Positions 1 to 6,949 of a DNA stretch of 64,000 bases are shown one piece after another (position 1 is the first letter of the stretch; each line of letters opens with the position of its first letter). This DNA comes from Saprospiraceae bacterium. GTDB lineage: Bacteria > Bacteroidota > Bacteroidia > Chitinophagales > Saprospiraceae. The stretch spans positions 1 through 64,000 of the forward strand of contig JAHDIP010000001.1 in the NCBI GenBank assembly GCA_020630735.1, in the 5' to 3' direction. The translations under genes and the position numbers were made by a program. A model generated the notes under the pieces. The model was not told where the DNA came from, did no database searches, and was given only the letters and a program-made list of their open reading frames with translations.

Positions 1-284
1 AATTTATAGAGGTTTGGAAATTTAAATTTATCATGTACTAGTATTTCTATTCTTTTATTTTCCTCTATTTTTATAATATCTGCTATTAATAATTCTATCT
101 GTTCGCTACTCTCTAACATTATTGAAGATAGTCGCTCTGCTTCTACTTCTGTAGTATTAGGCTTTGTACGAAGATGTTGAATGAGTCGTATAATCTCTGC
201 TAGAGGTTTATTGATCTCTTCTGCAATCTGCGAAAGCACTCTTTGTGAGTTCCAATCAATTGTGGAGGTTTTTGTTTTTTGCAT
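1..284 (-). CDS. Histidine-kinase-like HisKA domain protein, partial
   Basis: The reading frame is open from an ATG at 284 down to the window edge (94 codons), so only the N-terminus is visible. Residues about 15-80 look like the two-helix dimerisation/phosphoacceptor (HisKA) domain of sensor kinases. The segment around IAEEINKPLAEI matches the H-box pattern HE(I/L)xxPL, but the phospho-accepting His is replaced by Glu. The protein starts directly with this domain, without a sensor or membrane segment. It may be a degenerate kinase, a dimerisation module on another output domain, or a regulator; the missing C-terminal part would decide. The fold call rests on pattern only. Confidence 0.5.
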   Translation of the reverse strand, partial: MQKTKTSTIDWNSQRVLSQIAEEINKPLAEIIRLIQHLRTKPNTTEVEAERLSSIMLESSEQIELLIADIIKIEENKRIEILVHDKFKFPNLYK

Positions 285-741
285 TTTCAAGATGTTTGTT
301 ATCGTGCATAAAATAAAAAGGCTTTATATAGGTTCTCTTTTTTACACTTTATAAAAGAGTCTCCCTCAGATCAAAGACATCAACTTGCCTTATCTGTTTC
401 TCCAATTAACCTTTTAGTGTTTTATTTGTAATAAACTATATCCTCTACTTATTACATGGTATACATATACTGAAACCGAAATATTCGTCGGATTGCTAAA
501 GATTTTAGCTACCAATAATAATCCTTGAATCAAATAATGGTAAGTATATTATCAATCTTAAATAATGGTCAAAACACATCAAAGTATTACAGAAAAGTCA
601 TTTTACCATATTGAAATACCTAGCTTAGATATTCATTGTATTTATGCGCTGTGTTTTCGGTAATTAATATATCTATTCTAAAAATAATGTATTTATTAAA
701 GATAAAAATGCCAGAAAAACTGATAAATATTTTTTTACACC
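285..741. other. Intergenic region with a diverged family II repeat
   Basis: No convincing gene is seen on either strand. The stretch is very AT-rich and holds a diverged family II repeat at 466-530. A short motif near 563-575 (AATAATGGTCAAA) resembles a family I repeat end but has no partner end. Confidence 0.5.
466..530 (-). repeat. Family II intergenic repeat, diverged copy
   Basis: Read on the minus strand this matches the copy at 33577-33670. It has the TATACTGAAACC end, then CGGATTG, then TTTTAGCTACC-ATAATAATCC in the same order, with small deletions. It is the most degenerate of five copies in the window. Confidence 0.45.
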
Positions 742-1161
742 CTATAATTGAAATCGTATACTGAGTAACGTGTCAGAAAGATTAATGTTATATTCTCCTG
801 TAGATATCATTATTGGTGAATTACTTATATCTATATTGGTGCAATAAGTTTCTTCTACTTTGAAAATACCGCTTTGGAAATGATACTTAAATATTGTATC
901 TGGAATAGATTTCCGTTCAAATACCAGTTCAAAATAATCACTTTCTTTGTAACAGGCTAATGCAAACAATTTCTTTGATGATGGGCATGAAGTTGGTTCA
1001 TTATGATGGGTATCATTTGAGTATATACTTTCTATCTTACATATCCCCAAGTGTTTACATTTTGCACTTGGTCGTCCCAAAATAACTTCTACAAAAGCTT
1101 GATTAGTAGAAGCTATACCTTTCCTTTTTGTAAGAAGTGCCTTGGCTTGTGTAGATGTCAT
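742..1161 (-). CDS. Hypothetical protein, 139 aa
   Basis: I do not recognise this protein. It has no signal peptide or membrane segment. The N-terminal third is basic, and five cysteines are spread through it, two of them close together in CKHLGIC near residues 35-41. The C-terminal half alternates hydrophobic and polar residues, suggesting beta strands. It lies alone between long non-coding stretches, so context gives no clue. The codon use is ordinary for the window and the frame is clean for 139 codons, so it is probably a real gene. No function is proposed. Confidence 0.5.
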   Translation of the reverse strand: MTSTQAKALLTKRKGIASTNQAFVEVILGRPSAKCKHLGICKIESIYSNDTHHNEPTSCPSSKKLFALACYKESDYFELVFERKSIPDTIFKYHFQSGIFKVEETYCTNIDISNSPIMISTGEYNINLSDTLLSIRFQL

Positions 1162-1642
1162 GAAAGAAGATTTTTTATATCATAAAACTTAATACAACAA
1201 ATATATAGCTAATAAGTACAACAGGGATATGACATTTTTATCGATAAAGTTAGACACAAAACAGACAACAACTCAGTTAAAAAAATTAATTAAAAACTGA
1301 TTATCAAATATTTATGACATCAAAAATATTATTTATTCGGAGAAGCCATACTTTCATTAATCAATTTTTTTCGGTAAATTTGAACTACACAACAATGAAA
1401 TTGTTTTTTAATGTGTCTTTTTTACTTTAGGTAAAGATCGTATAAAGCTTACCATAGTTTAAATAGTCATTTTTTTTTGTGTCAAAAGACTATTAAATTA
1501 TGGATGCACATTTATTTTTTCTGATGTTTTTCTGAAAGCAACTAATCTGAAATGATCATCGCCTTATGTGACCCCATAGTTAATCGTTTATGTATGGTCT
1601 CTTCATTTTAATGTAGCAAAAGGCGACTATTTACTTTTAGAA
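1162..1642. other. Intergenic region, mostly featureless
   Basis: AT-rich DNA without a convincing gene. A TAAATTTG at 1375-1382 on the plus strand fits the Bacteroidota -7 element, but the only ORF just downstream (1395) encodes 11 residues. A hairpin with arms near 1458-1468 and 1488-1497 (TTTAAATAGTC / GACTATTAAA, one bulge, T-rich loop) could be a terminator for the minus-strand micro-ORF at 1643-1777. Confidence 0.4.
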
Positions 1643-1777
1643 TTATAAATCTGCTGAGTCGTCAATAATTATTTCTTCGTAATAATCGCGTTGAGCTTGA
1701 TCTAAATTATTGTATTCTGATTCCGAAGAAATGAAACCAAATAAAATCATTAGAGAAATTAATATTGAAGTAATCAT
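1643..1777 (-). CDS. Small ORF, 44 aa, hydrophobic N-terminus and acidic tail
   Basis: The ATG at 1777 opens a 44-codon frame. Residues 2-16 are hydrophobic (MITSILISLMILFGF), like a signal peptide or single membrane helix. The rest is hydrophilic and acidic (DYYEE, IDDSAD). The layout is that of a small secreted or membrane-anchored peptide. It stands in otherwise empty DNA, has no recognisable homologue, and could be chance, although hydrophobic-then-acidic composition is unusual for random AT-rich sequence. Confidence 0.35.
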   Translation of the reverse strand: MITSILISLMILFGFISSESEYNNLDQAQRDYYEEIIIDDSADL

Positions 1778-2122
1778 GACATAAGGGTTTTATTAAATTC
1801 GGGAACCAAATCGAACCGAATTTTTCTAATTAAAAAAAAGATTGAAAGATCAATTTTACCAGATAAGGAGAAAAACTAAAATTGATTATAATTAAGAGTC
1901 TCTGTGGTAAATTGATATTACAAATATAGGTTGTATTAATACATTAGGGTAGGACAATAATTCTATTAATATGGGGAGGGAATCTAGCATATACCTTACT
2001 AGCTAAAATCGCAAGTCACTATATATCAATATGTTAAAAAAAACAAAATAGTTTTCTTTGTTAGAGAAAGCTTCTGTTTTTGAAATATAATCACCCTTTT
2101 TCTTGAGCTCAAAACTAGAATA
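1778..2122. other. Intergenic region upstream of the 513-aa gene
   Basis: No gene seen. It must hold the promoter of the gene at 2123, but no clear TAnnTTTG element could be placed at a good distance. Confidence 0.4.
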
Positions 2123-3664
2123 ATGGAAGAACTACAAGAACTCGCTTACATTTTAACTAAACACAAAACTCGATCCATAGAAATCATTGGAGATGATTCT
2201 AAGCAGTACGATTCCAAACTTTACCACCTTTATCAGGCTATAAAAAATGGCGATGTAAAGAATGATGCCCAAGCCGTTTTTGCAATTTATGGCGAAAAGA
2301 AAATATCAGGAAAATATCGCAACCTAAAACATGAACTAAAAAAAAGACTATTCAATACCGTTCTATTTATTGATACTAACTCTCAAAAAAGTAAAGATGA
2401 AGTTTACTATCAATGTTGGAAAGAGTGGGCTGCTTGCCGAATTTTAGTAGAAAAGTCTGCTAGAAAAGTTGCCATAAAATTAGCCGAAAGAATTTTAAAA
2501 AAATGCGTGCAATATGAATTCCATGAATTGGTCATTTCCATTTCTATTTTGCTTCGCAGCCACTACGCCTTAAGGGAAAAGAATAAAGAAAAATTTGAAT
2601 ACTATGATAGTCTATATAACTTTTCGAAAAAACAGGAAAAATATAAAAATCTTGCACATAAGTATTACATGAAGTTGATCCTTGATTATGCAACAGAAAG
2701 TGTCACCGCTAATCCATTAATTGAAGATGATGCTAAAAAGTATTACCAAGAATTATCCAACTTAAAAAACAAAACTAACAATCTTAAATTCCATTATTAT
2801 TTATTCCAAATTCAATTAATTGGTGCGATGGGAATTTTTGATTACAAAAGAGCTAAAGATATTTGTACTGAAGCTATTTCTTTCTTACATCATTCCAATG
2901 GTTTTGATTTTGAAGGAGGTATCAGAAATATTTTACTAAACAAACTCGTTTGCCATATTCAGCTTAAAGAATTTGAAGAGGGTATCATAACAGCTTCAGA
3001 ATGTAAAAATTTTGTATCAGAAGGAACATTTAATTGGTTCAAGACCAATGAATACTTATTCATGCTTTCTATTCACACCACAAACTATCAGGATGCCTAT
3101 GAAATTTATCATGCAAACATTTCTCACCCAAGATTCAAAACATATAAAGTGCTCCACGAAACATGGTTACTCTATCGCATATATCTACATTTCTTATTCT
3201 TAGTCGGAAAAATTACTCCGCTAAAAAAAGATAAAAGCTTTAATACTATTCGGTTAGGTAAATTCCTAAATGATGTTCCATCCTTTTCAAAGGATAAACA
3301 CGGCATGAATATTCCTGTCTTAATCGCTCAAATGGCTTTCCTTATTTTACAGAGAAAATACGATGCTGCAGCTGAAAGAATTGATGCACTCAACAAATAT
3401 TGTGATCGTTATTTGAAAACTAACAATCCCAATTTTAGATGCAATTGTTTTATAAAAATGTTATTGCAAATTCCTATTTCTGGTTTTCATAGAACTGGTG
3501 TAAAAAGAAGGGCACATAGGTATTTAGAAAAATTAAAAACTATAGATATAAATTTTAGTAACCAAGCTCATGAAGTAGAGATATTACCTTTTGAAATAAT
3601 GTGGGAACTTATTCTCGATTCGCTCCAAAACAAAAACTTTAAACTCAAAAAAAGATTTACTTAA
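2123..3664 (+). CDS. Conserved-looking helical protein of unknown function, 513 aa
   Basis: I do not recognise a named family. The protein is soluble, strongly basic, lacks a signal peptide, and is almost entirely helical. The N-terminal 75 residues form a separate unit rich in charged residues (KYRNLKHELKKRL). Residues about 110-470 consist of helix pairs with TPR-like spacing (for example the stretches around LAERILKKC and FDYKRAKDICTEAI), which suggests a protein-binding solenoid. It is a single transcription unit ending at the bidirectional hairpin 3697-3733. A cytoplasmic scaffold or regulator is likely, but no reaction can be assigned. Confidence 0.6.
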   Translation: MEELQELAYILTKHKTRSIEIIGDDSKQYDSKLYHLYQAIKNGDVKNDAQAVFAIYGEKKISGKYRNLKHELKKRLFNTVLFIDTNSQKSKDEVYYQCWKEWAACRILVEKSARKVAIKLAERILKKCVQYEFHELVISISILLRSHYALREKNKEKFEYYDSLYNFSKKQEKYKNLAHKYYMKLILDYATESVTANPLIEDDAKKYYQELSNLKNKTNNLKFHYYLFQIQLIGAMGIFDYKRAKDICTEAISFLHHSNGFDFEGGIRNILLNKLVCHIQLKEFEEGIITASECKNFVSEGTFNWFKTNEYLFMLSIHTTNYQDAYEIYHANISHPRFKTYKVLHETWLLYRIYLHFLFLVGKITPLKKDKSFNTIRLGKFLNDVPSFSKDKHGMNIPVLIAQMAFLILQRKYDAAAERIDALNKYCDRYLKTNNPNFRCNCFIKMLLQIPISGFHRTGVKRRAHRYLEKLKTIDINFSNQAHEVEILPFEIMWELILDSLQNKNFKLKKRFT

Positions 3665-3696
3665 TAAAAGCATATATCTTTACAAAAGTGAAAATC

Positions 3697-3733
3697 AAAA
3701 ATGGCGATTGAGTATAACCCAATCGCCATTTTT
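3697..3733. terminator. Bidirectional intrinsic terminator
   Basis: A perfect 14-bp stem (AAAAATGGCGATTG with its complement, loop of 9 nt) with A- and T-rich outer ends lies between the convergent genes ending at 3664 and 3754, so it can end transcription in both directions. Confidence 0.8.
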
Positions 3734-3753
3734 AATCTAACTAAATATAAAAC

Positions 3754-4821
3754 TTACTGTTCTTGTCCTTTCAATTTTTCTGCATTTTCAGCTACTTGTA
3801 AGGCCTCGATAATTCCTTTAATATCTCCTTGGACAATTTTGTCGAGACTATATAAAGTGAGATTTATTCTATGATCTGTTACTCTATTTTGAGGATAATT
3901 ATACGTGCGTATTTTTCCAGAACGGTCGCCCGTACCTACTAGTGAACGACGACTTGCAGCTACTTCCGATTCGTGTTGTTCGCGTTGAATATCATACATT
4001 TTTGCATACAATCGTTCTAGTGCAATTTCTCTATTTCTCAATTGATTTCGGCTCTCTTGGCTTTCTGCAACGACTCCTGAAGGTAAGTGCGTAATCCGTA
4101 CTGCCGATTCTGTTTTATTGACGTGCTGACCACCAGCACCACTCGCTCGGTAAGTATCTATTTTGAGGTCTGCTTTGTTGATATTTACATCTTCGATATC
4201 AAGCTTTGGCATAACGACAACCGTTGCAGCAGAAGTATGCACACGACCTTGCGATTCTGTTTTGGGTACTCGTTGAACACGATGAGCTCCCGATTCAAAC
4301 TTTAGGTTTCCATATACATTGTTACCTGTAATTTCTAACACTAACTTACTAAAACCTCCCGCTGTCCCTTCATTTTCATAAATAACATCAACCTTCCATT
4401 TTTGGTCTTCAAAATATTTAGAGTACATTCGAAATAAATCACCAGCAAATATACTTGCCTCATCGCCACCTGTTCCTGCACGTATTTCAAAAATCACATC
4501 TTTCGAATCTTCTGGATCTTTTGGTATTAATAGTATTTTTATTTCTTCTTCTAGCCGTGTTTTTTCTGGTTCTAACCCTTCGAGTTCCTCCTTCGCCATT
4601 AGCCGCATTTCTTCATCTGACTCCGAAAGCATCTCTTTAGCAGTATCTATATTGCCCAAAACATTTTTGTACTCATGGTAGTGTTCTACCAGTACCTTTA
4701 GCTCCTTATATTCTTGGCTTACTTTTTTGAAACGCTTCATATCCTTATGAATTTCAGGATCAGATAATTGTTCCTCTAAATGGATATATCGCTCGTGAAT
4801 AGCTTCTAGTTTATCTAACAT
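3754..4821 (-). CDS. prfA: Peptide chain release factor 1
   Basis: Class I release factor, which reads UAA/UAG in the ribosomal A site and triggers peptide hydrolysis. From the chosen start the protein is 355 aa, the normal RF1 length. The codon-recognition tripeptide is PKT (186-188) in RVPKTESQGR. The catalytic GGQ is at 230-232 in SGAGGQHVNKT, and the C-terminal GDRSGKIRTYN and DHRIN motifs are typical. The frame is open to 4860, but the RF1 family starts at MLDKLEAI, 13 codons inside, so the ATG at 4821 is preferred. It shares terminator 3697-3733 with the convergent gene. Confidence 0.95.
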   Translation of the reverse strand: MLDKLEAIHERYIHLEEQLSDPEIHKDMKRFKKVSQEYKELKVLVEHYHEYKNVLGNIDTAKEMLSESDEEMRLMAKEELEGLEPEKTRLEEEIKILLIPKDPEDSKDVIFEIRAGTGGDEASIFAGDLFRMYSKYFEDQKWKVDVIYENEGTAGGFSKLVLEITGNNVYGNLKFESGAHRVQRVPKTESQGRVHTSAATVVVMPKLDIEDVNINKADLKIDTYRASGAGGQHVNKTESAVRITHLPSGVVAESQESRNQLRNREIALERLYAKMYDIQREQHESEVAASRRSLVGTGDRSGKIRTYNYPQNRVTDHRINLTLYSLDKIVQGDIKGIIEALQVAENAEKLKGQEQ

Positions 4822-5017
4822 AATCTGTTGTTTTTTGAAAAAAGAAAAAGAATAGGGCAATGCTGTATAGCAGGTAAGAATAATAAAGCTAGATGAAGTG
4901 ATGAATAGTACAGTACATTCTATTTTATGTGTTAATGCTGCAAAAAACGTATTTTCTGTTTAATAAGGCGATTGAACCGACTTAACTACTTAAGGTTTTT
5001 ATATAAGTCAAGTTAAA

Positions 5018-5055
5018 AATAAAGCCTTGTAAACTAGATATTTACAAGGCTTTTT
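5018..5055 (-). terminator. Intrinsic terminator of tRNA-Met
   Basis: A 13-bp perfect stem (5021-5033 with 5041-5053, AAAGCCTTGTAAA) starts right after the tRNA 3' end on the minus strand and is followed by a T-rich tract. Confidence 0.8.
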
Positions 5056-5056
5056 G

Positions 5057-5130
5057 TAGCGAGAGGGAGACTTGAACTCCCGACCTCAGGATTATGAATC
5101 CTGCGCTCTAACCAGCTGAGCTACCTCGCC
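5057..5130 (-). tRNA. tRNA-Met (CAT), elongator type
   Basis: Read on the minus strand, a full cloverleaf can be drawn. The acceptor stem GGCGAGG pairs with TCTCGCT (first and last pairs G-U). The D arm is GCTC/GAGC, the anticodon stem CAGGA/TCCTG with loop TTCATAA gives anticodon CAT, and the T stem is GGGAG/CTCCC with loop TTCAAGT. CCA is not encoded. The first acceptor pair is a wobble pair. Initiator tRNAs have an unpaired 1-72 and GGG/CCC anticodon stem pairs, which are absent here, so this is the elongator or, less likely, the lysidine-modified Ile2 tRNA. Confidence 0.9.
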
Positions 5131-5146
5131 ATTTTCTAAGCGACTG

Positions 5147-5181
5147 CAAATATACAGTTTTTTGCATTTTTTATAAACAAT
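5147..5181 (-). promoter_or_regulatory. Promoter of tRNA-Met
   Basis: On the minus strand TATATTTG (5147-5154) matches the Bacteroidota -7 consensus TAnnTTTG, 16 nt before the mature tRNA 5' end. A TTG at 5178-5180 is a possible -33 element with slightly long spacing (23 nt). Confidence 0.55.
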
Positions 5182-5221
5182 ATTTGAAGATATTTCTTTT
5201 ATTGATGAAAAGAATCTAATT

Positions 5222-5605
5222 ATGACAGATAGAGACCAATATTTACTGGGTATACGTCCACAAATTCTTACAGACCAAATAACTGTAAGTAGCTCTGAAA
5301 AGTTCCAAAATGAGGTGCTACGACCGATTTTGAAGCTACAAAATGATTTATTGTTACTATTATTCAAGCAATATATCGTCCAGCGAAAAAATACGTTCCA
5401 TAATAAGACTAAAACAGAGCGCCTAGCTTTTATCCAACAGAGTATCCAAAAAGATATGAAATTTAAAAACTTGATGGTCGGTTGTATTATTGGACATTTT
5501 ACAAGCGACGAATGGGCCACTTTCTGCACAGAAAAGGAAGAAATAGGACGGCGCATTAGTACATTATTAATACAGCGCCTACAAAGTCAAATGACTGAAT
5601 TTTAA
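5222..5605 (+). CDS. Conserved hypothetical protein, 127 aa
   Basis: A small soluble helical protein with a central stretch of leucines and an amphipathic pattern (QNDLLLLLFKQYIV), ending in a basic helix. It resembles short Bacteroidota proteins that start near ...IRPQI and contain FQNxxLRPILKLQNDL; some databases label these 'glyoxalase', but I see no metal-binding or active-site motif to support that name. It starts 92 nt beyond the divergent tRNA gene. It is probably a monocistronic housekeeping protein of unknown role. Confidence 0.6.
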   Translation: MTDRDQYLLGIRPQILTDQITVSSSEKFQNEVLRPILKLQNDLLLLLFKQYIVQRKNTFHNKTKTERLAFIQQSIQKDMKFKNLMVGCIIGHFTSDEWATFCTEKEEIGRRISTLLIQRLQSQMTEF

Positions 5606-5964
5606 CTACATAATTGAAAAAGACACTTAACACTTTCTAAAAATAGGTAAAACAAAAACGTCTAAACAAGCTCATAGATTCACACCATAAGCCACATAGG
5701 ATAAGCAACTAATTAGTAATCAATTGCCTCATTTAATAGCCTTTTCTAACAAATAAGCTGATTATCGGCAGACGCATATATTACAGTTTTTTCTGGATGC
5801 ATCTCTGATAATAAATCTTTTTTTTCATTCAAAATACTCACATTTATTTTTTCTGAAGTCTTATCATTGAAATTATTCAAGAATGCATTCTTTGCGCAGA
5901 GAAACATTTATATAATTGTTAAGTAGTACGGATTAATAACAACTTTCACAAAAAACTTTTAATT
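5606..5964. other. Intergenic region upstream of the double-glycine peptide
   Basis: No gene seen. A possible promoter for the peptide gene at 5965 is TTTG at 5891-5894 with TATAATTG at 5911-5918, one mismatch from TAnnTTTG and with a short 16-nt spacer. Nothing else stands out. Confidence 0.4.
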
Positions 5965-6096
5965 ATGAAAAAGTACAATTTAAATGAATTAAAGACATTG
6001 AAATCTTTGAAAAAAAACATAACTCTTATTTCTGAACCTAAGAAAATTAAGGGAGGAAACGTTGTAGGTGATTTATATGATCATCTATTGTCATAG
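5965..6096 (+). CDS. Putative double-glycine leader peptide precursor, 43 aa
   Basis: The frame encodes a basic leader of 31 residues ending in ISEPKKIKGG, followed by a 12-residue tail NVVGDLYDHLLS. The GG pair, Ile at -4 and Glu at -8 match the leader rule recognised by C39 peptidase-type ABC exporters. Bacteroidota precursor families share this Lys-rich leader form. In those families the exporter cuts after GG and releases the core peptide. The core here lacks Cys, and Ser is only at the last position, so lanthionine or thiazole modification is unlikely. No exporter or maturase is encoded in the window. The next gene starts 48 nt downstream on the same strand. Confidence 0.55.
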   Translation: MKKYNLNELKTLKSLKKNITLISEPKKIKGGNVVGDLYDHLLS

Positions 6097-6144
6097 CTAC
6101 TTTTTGAGTCTAAAATTATTTTTAATTAAAACATTTCACTTATT

Positions 6145-6447
6145 ATGAAAACGATTAAATTAATCACATTAATCCTACTAACTGGATTCTCCTATAGTGT
6201 TCAAGCTCAACTACTAGATGATCTTGATTGTGGCAAAACCCACAAACGTATTTCTATTGATGGTAATGTTAAAGAAACTGTAAAGATTCCTGTTATAGAA
6301 GTTTATTCGGATAAGGGAGAATTAATTGCTACAGGAAATACGAATAATTTTCCAAGTTTAGTTACTACATTAACTAGAGGAAAGTATACTATTGTTTATC
6401 GCCAAGAAGATCAGTTTATCCGAACCGAAAGAGTACACATTAAGTAA
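6145..6447 (+). CDS. Small secreted protein with a T9SS-tail-like fold, 100 aa
   Basis: A clear signal peptide (residues 1-21, cleavage after VQA) is followed by about 25 polar residues with one Cys. A C-terminal part of about 50 residues has the strand pattern of type IX sorting domains: VIEVYSDKGELI, then LTRGKYTIVY, then a basic end (RTERVHIK). The likeness is to pattern, not to a signature I can prove. If right, the mature protein is little more than a sorting domain. It follows the double-glycine peptide by 48 nt and may be co-transcribed. Its stop codon lies inside a family I repeat, so the original C-terminus may have been longer. Confidence 0.5.
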   Translation: MKTIKLITLILLTGFSYSVQAQLLDDLDCGKTHKRISIDGNVKETVKIPVIEVYSDKGELIATGNTNNFPSLVTTLTRGKYTIVYRQEDQFIRTERVHIK

Positions 6448-6658
6448 TGGTCAAATAATAACTTCCCGATTTGTGGTTGGCACTTTAGAGTTGCAGACCC
6501 GACCGCTAGCGGTTCATTTCGTTGAAAAGATTTCCAAAATCTTTTCTGCTTTGCACCACTGCATTCATGTCGAAAAGCCTCGTGATAGCTAGGCTAATTC
6601 CTTGTCTAAACTCAAAATTCCCTAGCCAAAATACGGAACTTATTTTTCGGCCATTACT
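6443..6658 (-). repeat. Family I MITE-like repeat, copy A (216 nt)
   Basis: Nearly identical, in inverted orientation, to 8617-8844 apart from a short indel. The ends form imperfect terminal inverted repeats (AGTAATGGTCAAATAATAA / ...TTTTTCGGCCATTACT). It contains an internal hairpin GAAAAGATTT/AAATCTTTTC and the palindrome ACCGCTAGCGGT. It carries no ORF of its own that looks coding. It overlaps the stop codon of the gene ending at 6447. Confidence 0.8.
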
Positions 6659-6949
6659 AAATACATTGTAAACTAATTAAAGTTCATTTTTGGTGGTCTA
6701 GTTTTGAATACATTTTTCGTTATTTTTTTTGACAATCCAAGGAGGATTCTCGCAAAAAATGCCTCAACTTTATCCAAAATAGCCTCGACCAAAAAAGGAA
6801 CTAATTTAATTTACAATGTACTAAATAAAAAATGTAAAAAGCATTCTACTAGTTAGGATGCTTTTTTTTTCACAAAAAATCAATGTATTTTACAACATTA
6901 ACCTTGGAAGGAAATAGATAAAAAGTCAGCTATACTAAATTAATCGTTA
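6448..6949. other. Intergenic region made of family I repeat and terminator
   Basis: Holds family I copy A to 6658, then AT-rich DNA with a short TGACAATCC motif near 6730 that recalls family II, then the hairpin at 6836-6870. No gene seen. Confidence 0.6.
6836..6870 (+). terminator. Intrinsic terminator
   Basis: Stem AAAAAGCATTCTA/TAGGATGCTTTTT with one wobble pair, followed by a run of T on the plus strand. It can end transcription from the 5965-6447 genes and also acts toward the convergent TPR gene. Confidence 0.7.

Noticed and set aside
1395-1430. 11-codon ORF (MKLFFNVSFLL) after a -7-like TAAATTTG
   Set aside because: Too short and hydrophobic by AT-rich chance; no supporting context.
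5092-5556. Minus-strand ORF of 154 codons ending in the tRNA
   Set aside because: It runs through tRNA-Met and is antisense to the conserved gene at 5222-5605; composition is not protein-like.
6392-6592. 66-codon ORF overlapping the 100-aa gene and repeat copy A
   Set aside because: Out of frame with the signal-peptide gene and mostly made of the MITE-like repeat, which has no coding look in its other long copy.
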